Shown here piece by piece: positions 52,905 through 62,950 of a stretch of 64,000 bases of DNA. The notes below the pieces were generated by a model. It had not been told where the DNA came from and did not search any database. It saw nothing but the letters and a program-made list of their open reading frames with translations. How positions within the stretch are numbered: the stretch's first letter is position 1; each line of letters opens with the position of its first letter. The stretch lies in contig CANHRG010000001.1 of the NCBI GenBank assembly GCA_947463785.1, forward strand, positions 361,475 to 425,474, written 5' to 3'. The position numbers were made by a program, and so were the translations under genes. This DNA comes from Sphingobacteriaceae bacterium (lineage in GTDB: Bacteria; Bacteroidota; Bacteroidia; Sphingobacteriales; Sphingobacteriaceae).

Positions 52905-53618
52905 ATGCAACAAAAAAACCTGGAGGTTTGCCTCAGTCCTGCTCTACTACACCTCTACGATATTAAGGATAGTATTGTGGTGGTAATCGATATTTTTCGA
53001 GCCACCTCATCCATGTGCTATGGCATAGCCAATGGGGCAGAAGCAATTATCCCGGTAGCCAGTGTAGAGGCTTGTCACTCCTATCGGGATACCGATTATT
53101 TATTGGCTGCTGAGCGTAATGGAGAAGTTGTGGAGGGTTTTGATTTTGGGAATTCCCCGTTCTCCTATACCGCCGAAAAAGTTTCGGGTAGAACCATAGT
53201 ACTTACAACCACCAACGGAACACATGCTATAAACGAGAGTCGTGAGGCCCAAAAAGTTCTAATAGGTTCTTTTTTGAACCTAAGCGCCTTGAGCACTTGG
53301 TTGAAAAACCAACCGAATGATGTGTTGCTTTTATGTGCCGGTTGGAAAAATAAGGTTAATCTGGAGGATAGTCTGTTCGCCGGGGCACTAGCCTATCAAT
53401 TGCAAAATGAAGGCTATAAATTCGACGATTCGGCTATTTTAGCTGCCGACTTGTACCACACGGCTCAATATGATTTAGATGGCTTTCTTAAAAAGACTTC
53501 CCATAGCGAACGCCTGAAGGAGTTGAAAATTGAAGCCGACATTGCCTTCTGCCTGCAAGTAGATTTGATTGATGCCATTCCGGTATTGGATGGAGATCGA
53601 TTGGTGAAACTAGCGTAA
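52905..53618 (+). CDS. 2-phosphosulfolactate phosphatase (ComB) family protein
   Basis: About 237 residues from the ATG at 52905 (MQQKNLEVCLSPALLHLYD), preferred over the track start inside gcvT. The ComB signatures are VVVIDIFRATSSMCYGIANGAE, LAAERNGEVVEGFDFGNSP and RTIVLTTTNGTHAI. ComB of methanogens removes phosphate from 2-phosphosulfolactate in coenzyme M synthesis. In Bacteroidota the substrate is not established, and sulfonate metabolism is a possibility only. Its 3' end overlaps the convergent MazG-like gene by 9 bases. Confidence 0.85.
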   Translation: MQQKNLEVCLSPALLHLYDIKDSIVVVIDIFRATSSMCYGIANGAEAIIPVASVEACHSYRDTDYLLAAERNGEVVEGFDFGNSPFSYTAEKVSGRTIVLTTTNGTHAINESREAQKVLIGSFLNLSALSTWLKNQPNDVLLLCAGWKNKVNLEDSLFAGALAYQLQNEGYKFDDSAILAADLYHTAQYDLDGFLKKTSHSERLKELKIEADIAFCLQVDLIDAIPVLDGDRLVKLA

Positions 53619-53936
53619 CTTTTCGTTGTTTTGATGTCGTTCCGCATCGCGTATGTTTTTCTTCTCGAGATTTTGCTGCAAAGCTTGAGTTAAATCAATG
53701 CCGGTTTGGTTGGCCAGACAGATCAATACAAACAGCACGTCTGCCATTTCATCGGCCAGGTTGACTTGCTCATCCGATTTTTTGAATGATTGCTCGCCGT
53801 ACTTTCGGGCCATTATCCGGGCAACTTCACCAACCTCTTCCATAAGTATGGCTGTATTGGTAAGCTCATTGAAATAGCGGATGCCGGTGGTTTTGATCCA
53901 CTCGTCTACGGTTTTTTGTGCTTCGGCAATGGTCAT
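53610..53936 (-). CDS. MazG-like nucleotide pyrophosphohydrolase
   Basis: A 108-residue single-domain MazG-type protein. The metal-binding pattern is visible in ILMEEVGEVARIMARKYGE (ExxE) and LADEMADVLFVLICLAN (ExxxD). Such enzymes hydrolyse nucleoside triphosphates, often non-canonical ones, to monophosphates. It lies one base after the dtd stop on the minus strand, so it forms the end of the rsgA-dtd-mazG run. It overlaps the convergent ComB-like gene by 9 bases. Confidence 0.88.
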   Translation of the reverse strand: MTIAEAQKTVDEWIKTTGIRYFNELTNTAILMEEVGEVARIMARKYGEQSFKKSDEQVNLADEMADVLFVLICLANQTGIDLTQALQQNLEKKNIRDAERHQNNEKLR

Positions 53937-53937
53937 T

Positions 53938-54390
53938 TTATTCCTTGTTTTGGGTATCTATTAGTATGGTCACCGGTCCATCATTCAACAAATCAATCTT
54001 CATATCGGCACCAAAAATTCCAGTTTCTACTTTAGTCTCAGTCAGTTTTTCCAGTTCTACCTGCATAAACTCATACAGTGGAATGGCTTTTTCCGGCTTG
54101 GCAGCCCTGATAAAACCCGGGCGGTTGCCTTTTTTGGTTTGGGCAAATAAGGTAAACTGCGAAATCAGTAAAATTCGGCCCTTTACATCGGCCAAAGCCT
54201 TGTTCATTTGTCCGGCTTCATCAGAAAATATGCGCATGTTTGCTATTTTCTGAGCCAGCCAAACGGCGTCTTCGGTAGTATCATTTTCTTCTACGCCAAG
54301 CAGTACTAAAAATCCGGTTTCTATCTCACCGGTTATTTTCCCTTCTACTGTACACGAAGCACGACTTACACGTTGTATAACTGCTCTCAT
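53938..54390 (-). CDS. dtd: D-aminoacyl-tRNA deacylase
   Basis: Dtd removes D-amino acids (and glycine mischarged on tRNA-Ala) from tRNAs. The 150-residue length is normal. MRAVIQRVSRASCTVEGK at the start, LLISQFTLFAQTKKGNRPGF (with the SQFTL catalytic loop) and TGIFGADMKIDLLNDGPVTI (GADM plus NxGPVT motif) are all intact. It lies 3 bases after rsgA and 1 base before the MazG-like gene. Confidence 0.96.
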   Translation of the reverse strand: MRAVIQRVSRASCTVEGKITGEIETGFLVLLGVEENDTTEDAVWLAQKIANMRIFSDEAGQMNKALADVKGRILLISQFTLFAQTKKGNRPGFIRAAKPEKAIPLYEFMQVELEKLTETKVETGIFGADMKIDLLNDGPVTILIDTQNKE

Positions 54391-54393
54391 TGT

Positions 54394-55314
54394 TTAAGAT
54401 CGGGTATCATTACCATGATAAATACTCAGGTAGCTGTCGTAGCGGCTGGGTTCAATTTCTCCGTTTTCTACTGCTTCTAAAACTGCACAGCCTGGTTCAT
54501 TGATGTGCCGGCAATTGTGAAAACGGCAATAGTTCATTCGGTTACGAATTTCAGGAAAAAAGTGCCCGAGTTCTTGTTGCTCAATGTCAATGATACCGAG
54601 TTCGCGAATGCCCGGCGTATCGATCAAATATCCGCCGAAAGGCAAAGTATACATTTCGGCAAACGTAGTGGTATGCTGGCCTTTATCGCTCCAGTCGGAA
54701 ACGGCACCGGTTCTCACCTTTGCCTCCGGAAGGATAGCATTGATGAGCGTAGATTTACCTACACCCGAATGTCCGCTGATAAGGGTAACCTTATTTTGGA
54801 GTAATGCCTGAATTTGCTCAATATGGGTTCCTTCTTTTGCAGAAACGTGGTAGCAGGGATAACCCAGATCGGTATAAATTTTTTCGTACGATGCCAAAAT
54901 TTCTAGACCCTCTTCACTAAATAAATCCAATTTATTGAAAATGATACTAGCCGGAATATCGTAGGCTTCGGCGGTAACTAAAAAGCGATCGATGAATCCT
55001 AAAGACGTTCTTGGCGAAGCCAAAGTCACGATTAAAAATGCTTGATCCAGGTTGGCAGCAATGATTTGGGCTTGTTTGCTCAGGTTAACCGATTTACGAA
55101 TGATGTAGTTTTTTCGATCTTCGAGATGAGTAATTACTCCGGTTTCCAATTCGGGCTCTAGTTCAAATTCAACACGGTCGCCAACAGCAATAGGATTGGT
55201 CGTTTTGATGTCTTTCATCCGGAATTTCCCCTGGATTCGACAATCCACCTGCTTTCCGGTATCACTTAATATCTGATACCAGCTTCCAGTTGATTTGATG
55301 ACAAGCCCTTTCAT
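54394..55314 (-). CDS. rsgA: Ribosome small-subunit-dependent GTPase A
   Basis: RsgA is a circularly permuted GTPase that tests 30S maturation. About 306 residues from the ATG at 55314 (MKGLVIKSTGSWYQI). An N-terminal OB fold is followed by the permuted order of G motifs: G4 FNKLDL, then G1 GHSGVGKSTLIN, then G3 DTPGIRELG. A C-terminal zinc finger has CRFHNCRHINEPGC. It lies 35 bases after metF on the minus strand. Confidence 0.96.
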   Translation of the reverse strand: MKGLVIKSTGSWYQILSDTGKQVDCRIQGKFRMKDIKTTNPIAVGDRVEFELEPELETGVITHLEDRKNYIIRKSVNLSKQAQIIAANLDQAFLIVTLASPRTSLGFIDRFLVTAEAYDIPASIIFNKLDLFSEEGLEILASYEKIYTDLGYPCYHVSAKEGTHIEQIQALLQNKVTLISGHSGVGKSTLINAILPEAKVRTGAVSDWSDKGQHTTTFAEMYTLPFGGYLIDTPGIRELGIIDIEQQELGHFFPEIRNRMNYCRFHNCRHINEPGCAVLEAVENGEIEPSRYDSYLSIYHGNDTRS

Positions 55315-55349
55315 GCGAGCTCTAAAATACAAAAACTAATACCAAAGGC

Positions 55350-56306
55350 TTAAAAAATAGCTTCCGCGATCCGTTTGGTTGGTCCGGGGTTACTCATGGT
55401 GTAAAAATGGAGTACCGGAGCGCCAATACTGATGAGTTCCTTACATTGGGCAACCATCCATTCAATACCAACCTCTTTAACTTCTGCTTCGCTCTTGCAT
55501 TTGCTTACCGCTTCGCTTAAAGCTTCTGGAATATCGATGTGGAACATCTTTGGTAAACTTACCAACTGCTTTGAAGAAGTGATTGGTTTTAGTCCAGGAA
55601 TGATAGGTACGTTAATATCGTTTGCTCGACACATCGCCACAAAATCTTTGTATTTCTGTACATCGTAAAACATTTGGGTAACGATGAATCCGGCACCCAA
55701 TTCTACTTTCTTTTTCAGGTACTTGAAATCGGTTTTCAGGTTAGGCGATTCAAAATGCTTTTCTGGATATCCGGCTACGCCGATACAAAAATCGGTTTTG
55801 TAGGTATCGTCGTGGTCTTCATGCAAGTATTTACCCCGATTCATATCCATCACTTGCTTTAATAATCCAGTAGCATGCGTATGTCCGCCGGGTGTAGGTA
55901 CAAAAGTGGCATCTGCCTTGCGGGCATCGCCTCTCAAAGCCAGGATGTTATCTATACCTAAAAATTGCAAATCGATTAAGGCATTTTCAGTTTCTTCTTT
56001 TGTAAAGCCACCACAAATGAGGTGAGGCACCGCGTCGACCTTGTAGCGGTTCATGATGGCGGCACAAATGGCAACCGTCCCCGGACGCTTCCGGTACGAC
56101 ACTTTTTCCAGTAAACCATCTTCACGCTCTTTGTATATGTAGTCTTCGCGATGGTAAGTAACATCGATAAAAGGTGGATTGAATTCCATTAGCGGGTCAA
56201 TAGCATCGTAAATCCCATTAATGCTATGCCCTTTTACTGGCGGCAGTAATTCAAAGGAGAACAGAGTTTTGCCTTTGGCGTTCTGGATATGTTCGGTGAT
56301 CTTCAT
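55350..56306 (-). CDS. metF: Methylenetetrahydrofolate reductase
   Basis: MetF reduces 5,10-methylene-THF to 5-methyl-THF, the methyl donor for MetH. 318 residues from the ATG at 56306 (MKITEHIQNAKGKTLFSFELLPP), which lies one base after the metH stop. Motifs include PFIDVTYHRED, NILALRGDARK, HADGLL-like GGHTHATGLL and FIVTQMFYD. The metH-metF order and tight spacing show joint control by the SAM riboswitch upstream of metH. Confidence 0.96.
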   Translation of the reverse strand: MKITEHIQNAKGKTLFSFELLPPVKGHSINGIYDAIDPLMEFNPPFIDVTYHREDYIYKEREDGLLEKVSYRKRPGTVAICAAIMNRYKVDAVPHLICGGFTKEETENALIDLQFLGIDNILALRGDARKADATFVPTPGGHTHATGLLKQVMDMNRGKYLHEDHDDTYKTDFCIGVAGYPEKHFESPNLKTDFKYLKKKVELGAGFIVTQMFYDVQKYKDFVAMCRANDINVPIIPGLKPITSSKQLVSLPKMFHIDIPEALSEAVSKCKSEAEVKEVGIEWMVAQCKELISIGAPVLHFYTMSNPGPTKRIAEAIF

Positions 56307-56307
56307 A

Positions 56308-59300
56308 TTAATAAGCAAGGTTCGGACTGAGCCACTTTTCGGCTTCTTCCAGCGTTATATTCTTTCGTTTTGCGTAATCTGCTACTTGATCTCGGGTTAT
56401 TTTACCTAAACCAAAATAACGAGCTTCTGGATGTGCAAAGTAATAACCGCTAACGGCTGCCGCAGGATGCATAGCAAAGTTCTCTGTTAATGAAAGTCCA
56501 ATGGCTTTTTCTGCATCCAATAAATCAAATAGAGTTCTCTTCTCGGTATGGTCGGGGCAAGCCGGGTAACCAGGTGCAGGACGAATTCCCTGGTATTTCT
56601 CTTTAATCAGTTCCTCATTATCCAAATTTTCGGCAGCGGCATATCCCCAATATTCTTTGCGCACTAGTTCATGCATTTTTTCGGCAAAGGCTTCTGCCAA
56701 GCGATCGGCGAGGGCTTTTATTAGGATGCTATTGTAATCGTCGTTTTGCGCTTCAAATTCGGCAACCAGTTCATCGCAGCCAATACCGGTAGTTACGGCA
56801 AACGCACCGATGTAATCTGATTTTCCAGTACTTTTTGGAGCTACAAAATCTGCCAAATTGTAGTAGTGTTCTCCGGCTGATTTTTCGGCTTGCTGACGGA
56901 GGAAATGGAGAGTCTTAAGTCCAGCGTCTTCAGTCATCAGTTCTAAGTCATCATTTACCGCGTTCGCTGGCCAGAAACCAATTACACCTTTAGCTTTTAA
57001 TAGTTTTTCGCCGATGATTGGCTTTAGCAATACTTGAGCATCTTCAAAAAGTTTAGTAGCCTCTTGACCTACCACTTCATCTTTCAAAATTTTTGGATAG
57101 CTGCCCCGTAATTCCCAGGTATGGAAAAATGGGGTCCAGTCGATGTAGGGTACCAATTCTTCCAGCGGAAAATCTTCAAAAACCTTGGTGCCCAAAAATT
57201 GAGGTTGCTGAGCTTCATAATTCGACCACTCAATCGCCATGCGCTGAGCACGGGCCTCATCTAAACTCAGGTAAGGCTTTTGACTTTGTTTTTGCAAATG
57301 AGATTCTCTGCTGGTGCGGTATTCTTCCCGAATTTCTTTGATATAGCTGTTGCGATTTTTTTCATTTAGTAAATTGCTACAAACGGTCACACTTCGCGAT
57401 GCATCCAATACGTGAACGGTTGGACCTGAATATTGCGGGGCGATTTTAACTGCCGCATGAATTCGGGATGTGGTTGCGCCGCCGATAATTAGCGGGATTT
57501 CGAAATCTTCGCGTTCCAGCTCTTTGGCCAGATGTACCATCTCATCTAAAGAGGGAGTGATGAGTCCGCTCAAACCGATGATATCTACGTTTTCTTCTTT
57601 TGCCCGGCGGATAATTTCTTGTGCCGGAACCATAACGCCCAAATCCACAATTTCGAAATTATTGCAGGCCAGCACCACCCCGACAATGTTTTTGCCAATA
57701 TCGTGCACATCTCCCTTAACGGTGGCCAATAAAATTTTGCCTGCAGTTTGCTGCTGTCCGTTTTTCTCTGCTTCGATAAATGGTTGCAGGTAGGCCACCG
57801 CCTTTTTCATTACACGGGCCGACTTTACGACTTGGGGCAGGAACATTTTTCCTTCTCCAAACAAATCCCCCACGATATTCATGCCGGCCATCAAAGGGCC
57901 TTCAATCACATCGAGTGGTTTGGGGTATTTTTGTCGGGCCTCTTCTACATCTTCATCTAAATAATCGATAATTCCTTTGATCAAGGCATGAGATAAACGC
58001 TCTTCTACCGGAGCGTTTCGCCAAGCTTCGTCTTTTACCAATACCTTGCCACTGGATTTTATGGTTTCGGCAAATTCGACCAATCTTTCGGTAGCATCGG
58101 GTCTGCGGTTGAGCAAGACATCTTCAACTAACTCCAGAAGATCTTTAGGTATCTCTTCGTACACTTCCAGCATACCGGCGTTTACAATTCCCATATCCAA
58201 GCCTGCTTTAATGGCATGGTATAAGAAGGCGGAGTGCATGGCTTCGCGAACCACATTATTTCCGCGGAAGGAGAATGAAATATTTGAAACTCCGCCGCTT
58301 ACTTTAGCTAATGGCAGGTTTTGTTTAATCCATCGGGTAGCTTCGATAAAGTCTACCGCATAGTTATTGTGTTCTTCTAATCCGGTGGCAACGGTTAAAA
58401 TATTCGGATCGAAAATGATATCCTGAGCCGGGAAGCCAACTTCATTGACCAGAATATCGTATGATCTTTTACAAATCTCAATTCGACGATCTAAAGAATC
58501 TGCTTGACCAGCTTCATCAAAAGCCATGACCACGACGGCTGCCCCGTAACTTAAAATTTTACGAGCATGTTGCTTAAATTTTTCTTCTCCTTCTTTCAGC
58601 GAAATCGAATTGACTACTCCCTTACCTTGCAGACATTTCAAACCGGCTTCAATCACGCTCCACTTCGAGGAGTCAATCATGATTGGCAGTTTGGCAATAT
58701 CGGGTTCTGAGGCCAATAGGTTTAGAAACTTGGTCATGGCTGCTTCAGAATCCAGCATGCCCTCGTCCATGTTTACGTCAATGATTTGCGCACCACCATC
58801 TACTTGTTGTCGGGCTACCGTGAGGGCGCCTTCGTAATCGCCACCTAAAATCAGTTTGGCAAATTTTGGGGAGCCGGTAATATTGGTCCGCTCACCAATG
58901 TTCACAAAATTGGTTTCGGGAGTAAGTGTCAGCGACTCGAGTCCGCTGAGGCGTAATTGCTTTGCCGGTTCTGCCGGTTTTCTGGCTGGATACTTGCTTG
59001 CCTTTTCGGCGATGCAGCGAATGTGATCTGGCGTGGTTCCACAACAGCCCCCCACAATATTCACCAATCCGGCTTTCATGAAATCTTCTACCAAATGGGC
59101 GGTTTCATGCGCTTGCTCATCGTAAGCGCCAAACTCATTGGGTAAGCCGGCATTAGGGTAGGCAGATATGAAACACGAAGCTTTTTCAGAAAGTTCTGCA
59201 ATGTGTGGACGCATTTCTTTGGCGCCCAAAGCACAGTTTAAACCGATGCTCAATAAATCGGCATGATTTAAGGAATTTAAAAAGGCTTCTACGGTTTGCC

Positions 59301-59979
59301 CGGATAAGGTACGGCCGCTGGCATCGGTAATGGTGCCCGAAATCATGATTTCCAGGCGCTTTCCTTTTAAATTTCCAGCCTTTTTTAATTCATCTTCGTA
59401 TTTCTTAATGGCAAAAATGGCCGCTTTGGCATTTAGAGTATCGAAAATAGTTTCGATCAATAAGGCATCCACACCACCATCTACCAAGCCTTTCACCTGT
59501 TCGTAATAGGCATCTACTAAATCATCGAAGCTAACGGCACGGTAACCGGGATCGTTTACATCAGGCGAAATGGAGGCCGTACGGTTGGTGGGGCCTATTG
59601 CACCCGCCACGAAACGCGGTTTGCTCGTATCTTGTTTGGTAAACTCATCGGCAACTTCTCGAGCCAGGCGGGCGCCTTCTAAACTCAATTCGTAAGCCAG
59701 AGGCTCCATTTGGTAATCGGCTAGCGAAATGCGTTGTGTGCTGAAGGTATTGGTTTCTATAATGTCCGCTCCAGCTTTCAAATATTCGGCATGAATGGCT
59801 TTCACCACGTCAGGACGGGTTAGGTTTAATAAGTCGTTATTCCCTTTTACGTCGCAGGGGTGGTCTTTGAAACGTTCGCCACGGAAATCGGCTTCCGTTA
59901 ACTGGTAGCGCTGAATCATGGTACCCATGGCACCATCAATTACTAAAATTCGGTATTGTAATTCTTCTCGTAAACTCAT
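56308..59979 (-). CDS. metH: Cobalamin-dependent methionine synthase
   Basis: MetH transfers the methyl group from methyl-THF to homocysteine through cobalamin. From the ATG at 59979 (the track's TTG is one codon upstream) it has 1223 residues with all four modules. The homocysteine domain has ETNTFSTQ and the zinc cysteines [11 protein letters not shown]. The pterin domain starts near 355 ([11 protein letters not shown]). The B12 domain has DVHDIGKN near 755. The reactivation domain ends with [12 protein letters not shown]. The organism therefore makes or imports cobalamin. A SAM-I riboswitch lies upstream. Confidence 0.97.
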   Translation of the reverse strand: MSLREELQYRILVIDGAMGTMIQRYQLTEADFRGERFKDHPCDVKGNNDLLNLTRPDVVKAIHAEYLKAGADIIETNTFSTQRISLADYQMEPLAYELSLEGARLAREVADEFTKQDTSKPRFVAGAIGPTNRTASISPDVNDPGYRAVSFDDLVDAYYEQVKGLVDGGVDALLIETIFDTLNAKAAIFAIKKYEDELKKAGNLKGKRLEIMISGTITDASGRTLSGQTVEAFLNSLNHADLLSIGLNCALGAKEMRPHIAELSEKASCFISAYPNAGLPNEFGAYDEQAHETAHLVEDFMKAGLVNIVGGCCGTTPDHIRCIAEKASKYPARKPAEPAKQLRLSGLESLTLTPETNFVNIGERTNITGSPKFAKLILGGDYEGALTVARQQVDGGAQIIDVNMDEGMLDSEAAMTKFLNLLASEPDIAKLPIMIDSSKWSVIEAGLKCLQGKGVVNSISLKEGEEKFKQHARKILSYGAAVVVMAFDEAGQADSLDRRIEICKRSYDILVNEVGFPAQDIIFDPNILTVATGLEEHNNYAVDFIEATRWIKQNLPLAKVSGGVSNISFSFRGNNVVREAMHSAFLYHAIKAGLDMGIVNAGMLEVYEEIPKDLLELVEDVLLNRRPDATERLVEFAETIKSSGKVLVKDEAWRNAPVEERLSHALIKGIIDYLDEDVEEARQKYPKPLDVIEGPLMAGMNIVGDLFGEGKMFLPQVVKSARVMKKAVAYLQPFIEAEKNGQQQTAGKILLATVKGDVHDIGKNIVGVVLACNNFEIVDLGVMVPAQEIIRRAKEENVDIIGLSGLITPSLDEMVHLAKELEREDFEIPLIIGGATTSRIHAAVKIAPQYSGPTVHVLDASRSVTVCSNLLNEKNRNSYIKEIREEYRTSRESHLQKQSQKPYLSLDEARAQRMAIEWSNYEAQQPQFLGTKVFEDFPLEELVPYIDWTPFFHTWELRGSYPKILKDEVVGQEATKLFEDAQVLLKPIIGEKLLKAKGVIGFWPANAVNDDLELMTEDAGLKTLHFLRQQAEKSAGEHYYNLADFVAPKSTGKSDYIGAFAVTTGIGCDELVAEFEAQNDDYNSILIKALADRLAEAFAEKMHELVRKEYWGYAAAENLDNEELIKEKYQGIRPAPGYPACPDHTEKRTLFDLLDAEKAIGLSLTENFAMHPAAAVSGYYFAHPEARYFGLGKITRDQVADYAKRKNITLEEAEKWLSPNLAY

Positions 59980-60006
59980 CAATATGGGTGCTTATGTTAC
60001 GAGAAG
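59964..60006 (-). promoter_or_regulatory. Start-codon hairpin of metH (possible riboswitch expression platform)
   Basis: A perfect 10-bp inverted repeat, CTTCTCGTAA (leader, 60006-59997) and TTACGAGAAG (metH codons 4-6 region, 59973-59964), closes a 23-base loop that contains the metH ATG. The loop also holds ATAAGCACC (59995-59987), complementary over 9 bases to the 5' arm of the aptamer P1 stem. This fits translational control, but activity is inference. Confidence 0.6.
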
Positions 60007-60024
60007 CCGGTGAAACGGACTGTC

Positions 60025-60121
60025 GCTTATCTTTTCCCTTTTGGGATAGAATGTAGCACCTTGTTGGCACAGGTTGCTAAGACTTCGCAGGGTCTATTCC
60101 CTCCGTCTTTCTCTATAAGCA
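60025..60121 (-). promoter_or_regulatory. SAM-I (S-box) riboswitch upstream of metH-metF
   Basis: On the minus strand the leader reads like a SAM-I aptamer. P1 is GCTTAT/ATAAGC. The kink-turn side has GACGGAGGGAATAGACCC, followed by the pseudoknot partner, TAGCAACC, AAGGTGCTACATTC, a P4 hairpin TCCC-AAAA-GGGA and the closing AAAAGATAAGC. It is about 97 bases long and ends 45 bases before the metH ATG. Known family role: it senses S-adenosylmethionine and switches methionine genes off when SAM is high. The 60133-60183 stretch before it holds the promoter. Confidence 0.92.
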
Positions 60122-60124
60122 CCA

Positions 60125-60155
60125 CAAAAATGCCATTTTTATTGCTGTTTTGCAA
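60125..60155 (-). promoter_or_regulatory. Probable promoter of the metH riboswitch transcript
   Basis: Minus-strand TTG (60155-60153), 20 bases, CATTTTTG (60132-60125), one base off TAnnTTTG. The predicted start is within a few bases of the aptamer's P1 stem, so the transcript would begin with the riboswitch itself. Confidence 0.45.
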
Positions 60156-60183
60156 GAGCTAAATGCTAAAGCTTGGGAAATAC

Positions 60184-60750
60184 TTAATTAAGACGCTTGG
60201 TTAATTGCTCCTCTACTTTTTTGAAAAGTTGGATAGGCTTTAAATTACGCCAGGTTAGTTCGTCGAGCTGACCCCCGAAATTGATGTAGTAATCGATGTT
60301 GTTGCGTTTAAATTCTTCGATGACGTGCTCACGGAAATTGATACCTGCAATCCAGCCATCTTCTACATCTTGAAACCACTCTTCGTAATACAAATCGTCT
60401 GAGGAGTGGAAATTGAGTACATTTTCACCAATCAACAAGAATTTATTAATTCCTTCATCCATCATCAGTTCTAAGATTTCCCGCTTGAGTGTCATGATGT
60501 CGTTATGAATGGCATCGTTCCATTCGCCAATAAACTCGATAATTGCGTAGCCGCGATCGTAATCGGCAAATAAGACTTTAAGGTATAAGGTTTGCGAACC
60601 AAAATCATCCCATTGGGGATGTATGAGGTAGTTGTAGATTTGTTTGTCGAATACAAATTCGCTGTATTCGGTTTGGTAGAAGGGTGAGCGCTCATCTTCG
60701 GCAGCTATGTAATCATCCCGCCAACGGTAAAAAGGTTCGATGGTGTGCAT
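60184..60750 (-). CDS. Conserved-looking protein of unknown function in the era-der-murQ run
   Basis: A 188-residue acidic protein with many aromatic residues. I do not recognise the family. It has no signal peptide, membrane segment or cysteine motif. Sequence such as YRWRDDYIAAEDERSPFY, FIGEWNDAIHNDIMTLKRE and FLLIGENVLNFHSSDDLYYE suggests a compact alpha/beta fold. It starts 2 bases after the murQ stop, so it is co-transcribed with murQ. Codon use resembles the neighbours. A link with cell-wall recycling is only a guess from position. Confidence 0.7.
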   Translation of the reverse strand: MHTIEPFYRWRDDYIAAEDERSPFYQTEYSEFVFDKQIYNYLIHPQWDDFGSQTLYLKVLFADYDRGYAIIEFIGEWNDAIHNDIMTLKREILELMMDEGINKFLLIGENVLNFHSSDDLYYEEWFQDVEDGWIAGINFREHVIEEFKRNNIDYYINFGGQLDELTWRNLKPIQLFKKVEEQLTKRLN

Positions 60751-60752
60751 GT

Positions 60753-61565
60753 TTAACCCTCCTTTCGGTATGCTTCAATGGCTTTGCGTACATTGCCGTA
60801 CTGCTCAATGTATTTTTCGGCCTCGGCTTGGTTGAGGCCAGTTTCTTGCATTAGCATATTAATTGCCCTATTCACCAATTTGTGATTACTCAACTGCATG
60901 TCGACCATTTTATTGCCCTTAACGCGGCCCAATTTGATCATAACGGAGGTACTGATCATGTTGAGGACTAATTTTTGAGCTGTTCCAGATTTCATGCGGG
61001 TAGAACCCGTTACGAACTCCGGTCCAACCACAACTTCAATGGGGTAATCTGCAGCTGCAGCTACCGGACTACCTTCGTTGCACACGATACAACCGGTTAC
61101 AAGTCCGGCTAATTTGGCTTGTTTTAAGCCACCAATTACATACGGTGTACGGCCCGATGCGGCAATTCCGACTAACACATCATTCTGATTAATCTGATAG
61201 GCTTGTAAATCTTTCCATGCCTGATTTTCGTCGTCTTCGGCAAACTCTACAGCCTTGCGAATGGCACTATCGCCTCCGGCAATGATGCCGATTACCCAAT
61301 CGAAGGGAACGCCGTAGGTGGGCGGACATTCGGAGGCATCTACAATACCCAAGCGTCCGCTAGTACCCGCTCCAATGTAGAACAATCGGCCACCGATTTT
61401 CATTTTAGACACAATTTGCTCTACCAAAACCTCAATCTGAGGAATGGCTTGCTCTACGGCATAAGCTACGGTCTTGTCTTCTTGATTAATGCCATGAAGA
61501 ATTTCCGACACGCTCATTTGGTCGAGGTGCTGAAAATTAGAATCCTGCTCGGTGGTGTTTTTCAT
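60753..61565 (-). CDS. murQ: N-acetylmuramic acid 6-phosphate etherase
   Basis: MurQ cleaves the lactyl ether of MurNAc 6-phosphate, giving GlcNAc 6-phosphate and lactate in peptidoglycan recycling. The 270-residue protein is a single SIS-fold enzyme with FYIGAGTSGRLGIVDASECPPTYG near residue 65, GIAASGRTPYV near 135 and the family VVGPEFVTGSTRMKSGTAQK near 185. It lies 17 bases downstream of der and 2 bases upstream of the unknown protein. No muramic-acid transporter or kinase is nearby. Confidence 0.95.
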   Translation of the reverse strand: MKNTTEQDSNFQHLDQMSVSEILHGINQEDKTVAYAVEQAIPQIEVLVEQIVSKMKIGGRLFYIGAGTSGRLGIVDASECPPTYGVPFDWVIGIIAGGDSAIRKAVEFAEDDENQAWKDLQAYQINQNDVLVGIAASGRTPYVIGGLKQAKLAGLVTGCIVCNEGSPVAAAADYPIEVVVGPEFVTGSTRMKSGTAQKLVLNMISTSVMIKLGRVKGNKMVDMQLSNHKLVNRAINMLMQETGLNQAEAEKYIEQYGNVRKAIEAYRKEG

Positions 61566-61582
61566 CCCCGAAATTTACACAT

Positions 61583-62884
61583 TTATTTCTGGCGGAAATA
61601 GATTTGCACGGGTACTCCGCTGAAATCAAAGTTTTCCCTCAGTTTATTTTCTACAAAGCGTTTGTAGGGATCTTTAATGTATTGCGGCAGATTACAGAAA
61701 AAGGCAAACATGGGAGAGCTGCCGTTAATCTGAGTAGCATACTTGATTTTGATGTATTTGCCTTTGGTAGCCGGCGGCGGATAATTCTCGATGATCGGCA
61801 ACATCACGTCGTTTAATTTAGATGTTGGGATCTTCTTGAATTTATTTTCATAGACTTTTGAAGCAGCTTCAATGGCTCTGAAAATTCGTTGTTTTTCGAC
61901 TACTGAGGTGAAAATAATAGGCACATCCGTAAACGGTGCTATTTTTTGTCGGATTTGTTCCTCAAAAACTTTAGTGGTCTTATGATCTTTTTCGATCAAA
62001 TCCCATTTATTTACGAGGATGACCACACCTTTTTTATTCTTCTCAGCCAGGTGGAAGATATTGATGTCTTGCGATTCGATTCCTTCAACGGCATCGATCA
62101 TCAAGATAATCACATCGGCTTCTTCTAAAGCCTTGATGGTACGCATCACCGAATAGAATTCGATGTTTTCTTTCACCTTCGCTTTTTTACGAAGTCCGGC
62201 AGTATCTATCAGCATGAATTCGTGACCGAACTGGTTGTAGTGGATGTGGATAGAATCGCGGGTGGTACCGGCAATTGGGGTTACAATGTTTCGTTCTTTA
62301 CCAATTAATGCGTTGATGAGGGATGACTTTCCTACATTCGGGCGACCTACAATGGCGTACTTTGGTAGTGTATTTTCGGTTTCTACTTCTTCGCTGAAGT
62401 GGGTTACCACCTCATCCAATAGTTCACCAGTTCCGGAGCCGGTCATGGAAGAGATGAGGTGAATCTCGCCTAAGCCGAAGCTGTAGAAAACGGCTGCATC
62501 GTTACGTAAATTATTATTGTCGACTTTATTGGCTACTACAAAAACAGGTTTTTTACTCCGGCGGAGAATGTTGGCAATTTCATCGTCCAGATCGGTAATG
62601 CCCGTGGTTACATCTACCATAAAAAGAATTACAGTGGCTTCTTCAATGGCAATACTTACTTGTTCGCGAATGGCAGTTTCAAACACATCTTCCGAGTGGG
62701 CCACGTAACCGCCGGTATCCACCACGGTAAAAGGCTTGCCCACCCATTCAGCCATTCCGTAATGGCGGTCTCGGGTAACGCCGCTCATATCGTCAACAAT
62801 GGCCTTACGACTTTCTGTTAAACGATTGTAGAGGGTTGATTTACCCACATTCGGGCGTCCTACGATGGCTACTAAATTGCTCAT
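61583..62884 (-). CDS. der: Ribosome biogenesis GTPase Der
   Basis: Der (EngA) is a tandem GTPase needed for 50S assembly. The 433-residue protein has two G domains, each with GRPNVGKS(T/S)L (about residues 8 and 181), DTGG or DTAG, and NKVD or NKWD. A C-terminal KH-like domain follows ([19 protein letters not shown]). It follows era after 66 bases that contain a nested hairpin, and precedes murQ by 17 bases. Confidence 0.97.
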   Translation of the reverse strand: MSNLVAIVGRPNVGKSTLYNRLTESRKAIVDDMSGVTRDRHYGMAEWVGKPFTVVDTGGYVAHSEDVFETAIREQVSIAIEEATVILFMVDVTTGITDLDDEIANILRRSKKPVFVVANKVDNNNLRNDAAVFYSFGLGEIHLISSMTGSGTGELLDEVVTHFSEEVETENTLPKYAIVGRPNVGKSSLINALIGKERNIVTPIAGTTRDSIHIHYNQFGHEFMLIDTAGLRKKAKVKENIEFYSVMRTIKALEEADVIILMIDAVEGIESQDINIFHLAEKNKKGVVILVNKWDLIEKDHKTTKVFEEQIRQKIAPFTDVPIIFTSVVEKQRIFRAIEAASKVYENKFKKIPTSKLNDVMLPIIENYPPPATKGKYIKIKYATQINGSSPMFAFFCNLPQYIKDPYKRFVENKLRENFDFSGVPVQIYFRQK

Positions 62885-62903
62885 GGTGTTTTATTTCTTA
62901 TTT

Positions 62904-62943
62904 CGGGTTATTTATTACGAGTTAATAGTCAACTCTTTACCCG
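62904..62943 (-). repeat. Nested hairpin in the era-der spacer
   Basis: An outer CGGGT/ACCCG pair (62904-62908, 62939-62943) encloses an inner GAGTT/AACTC pair (62919-62923, 62931-62935). The spacer is built from similar TTACG/GAGTTAA-type words. There is no T-run, so it is not a standard terminator. It could be a processing site or a structured der leader. Confidence 0.4.
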
Positions 62944-62950
62944 TAATTTA

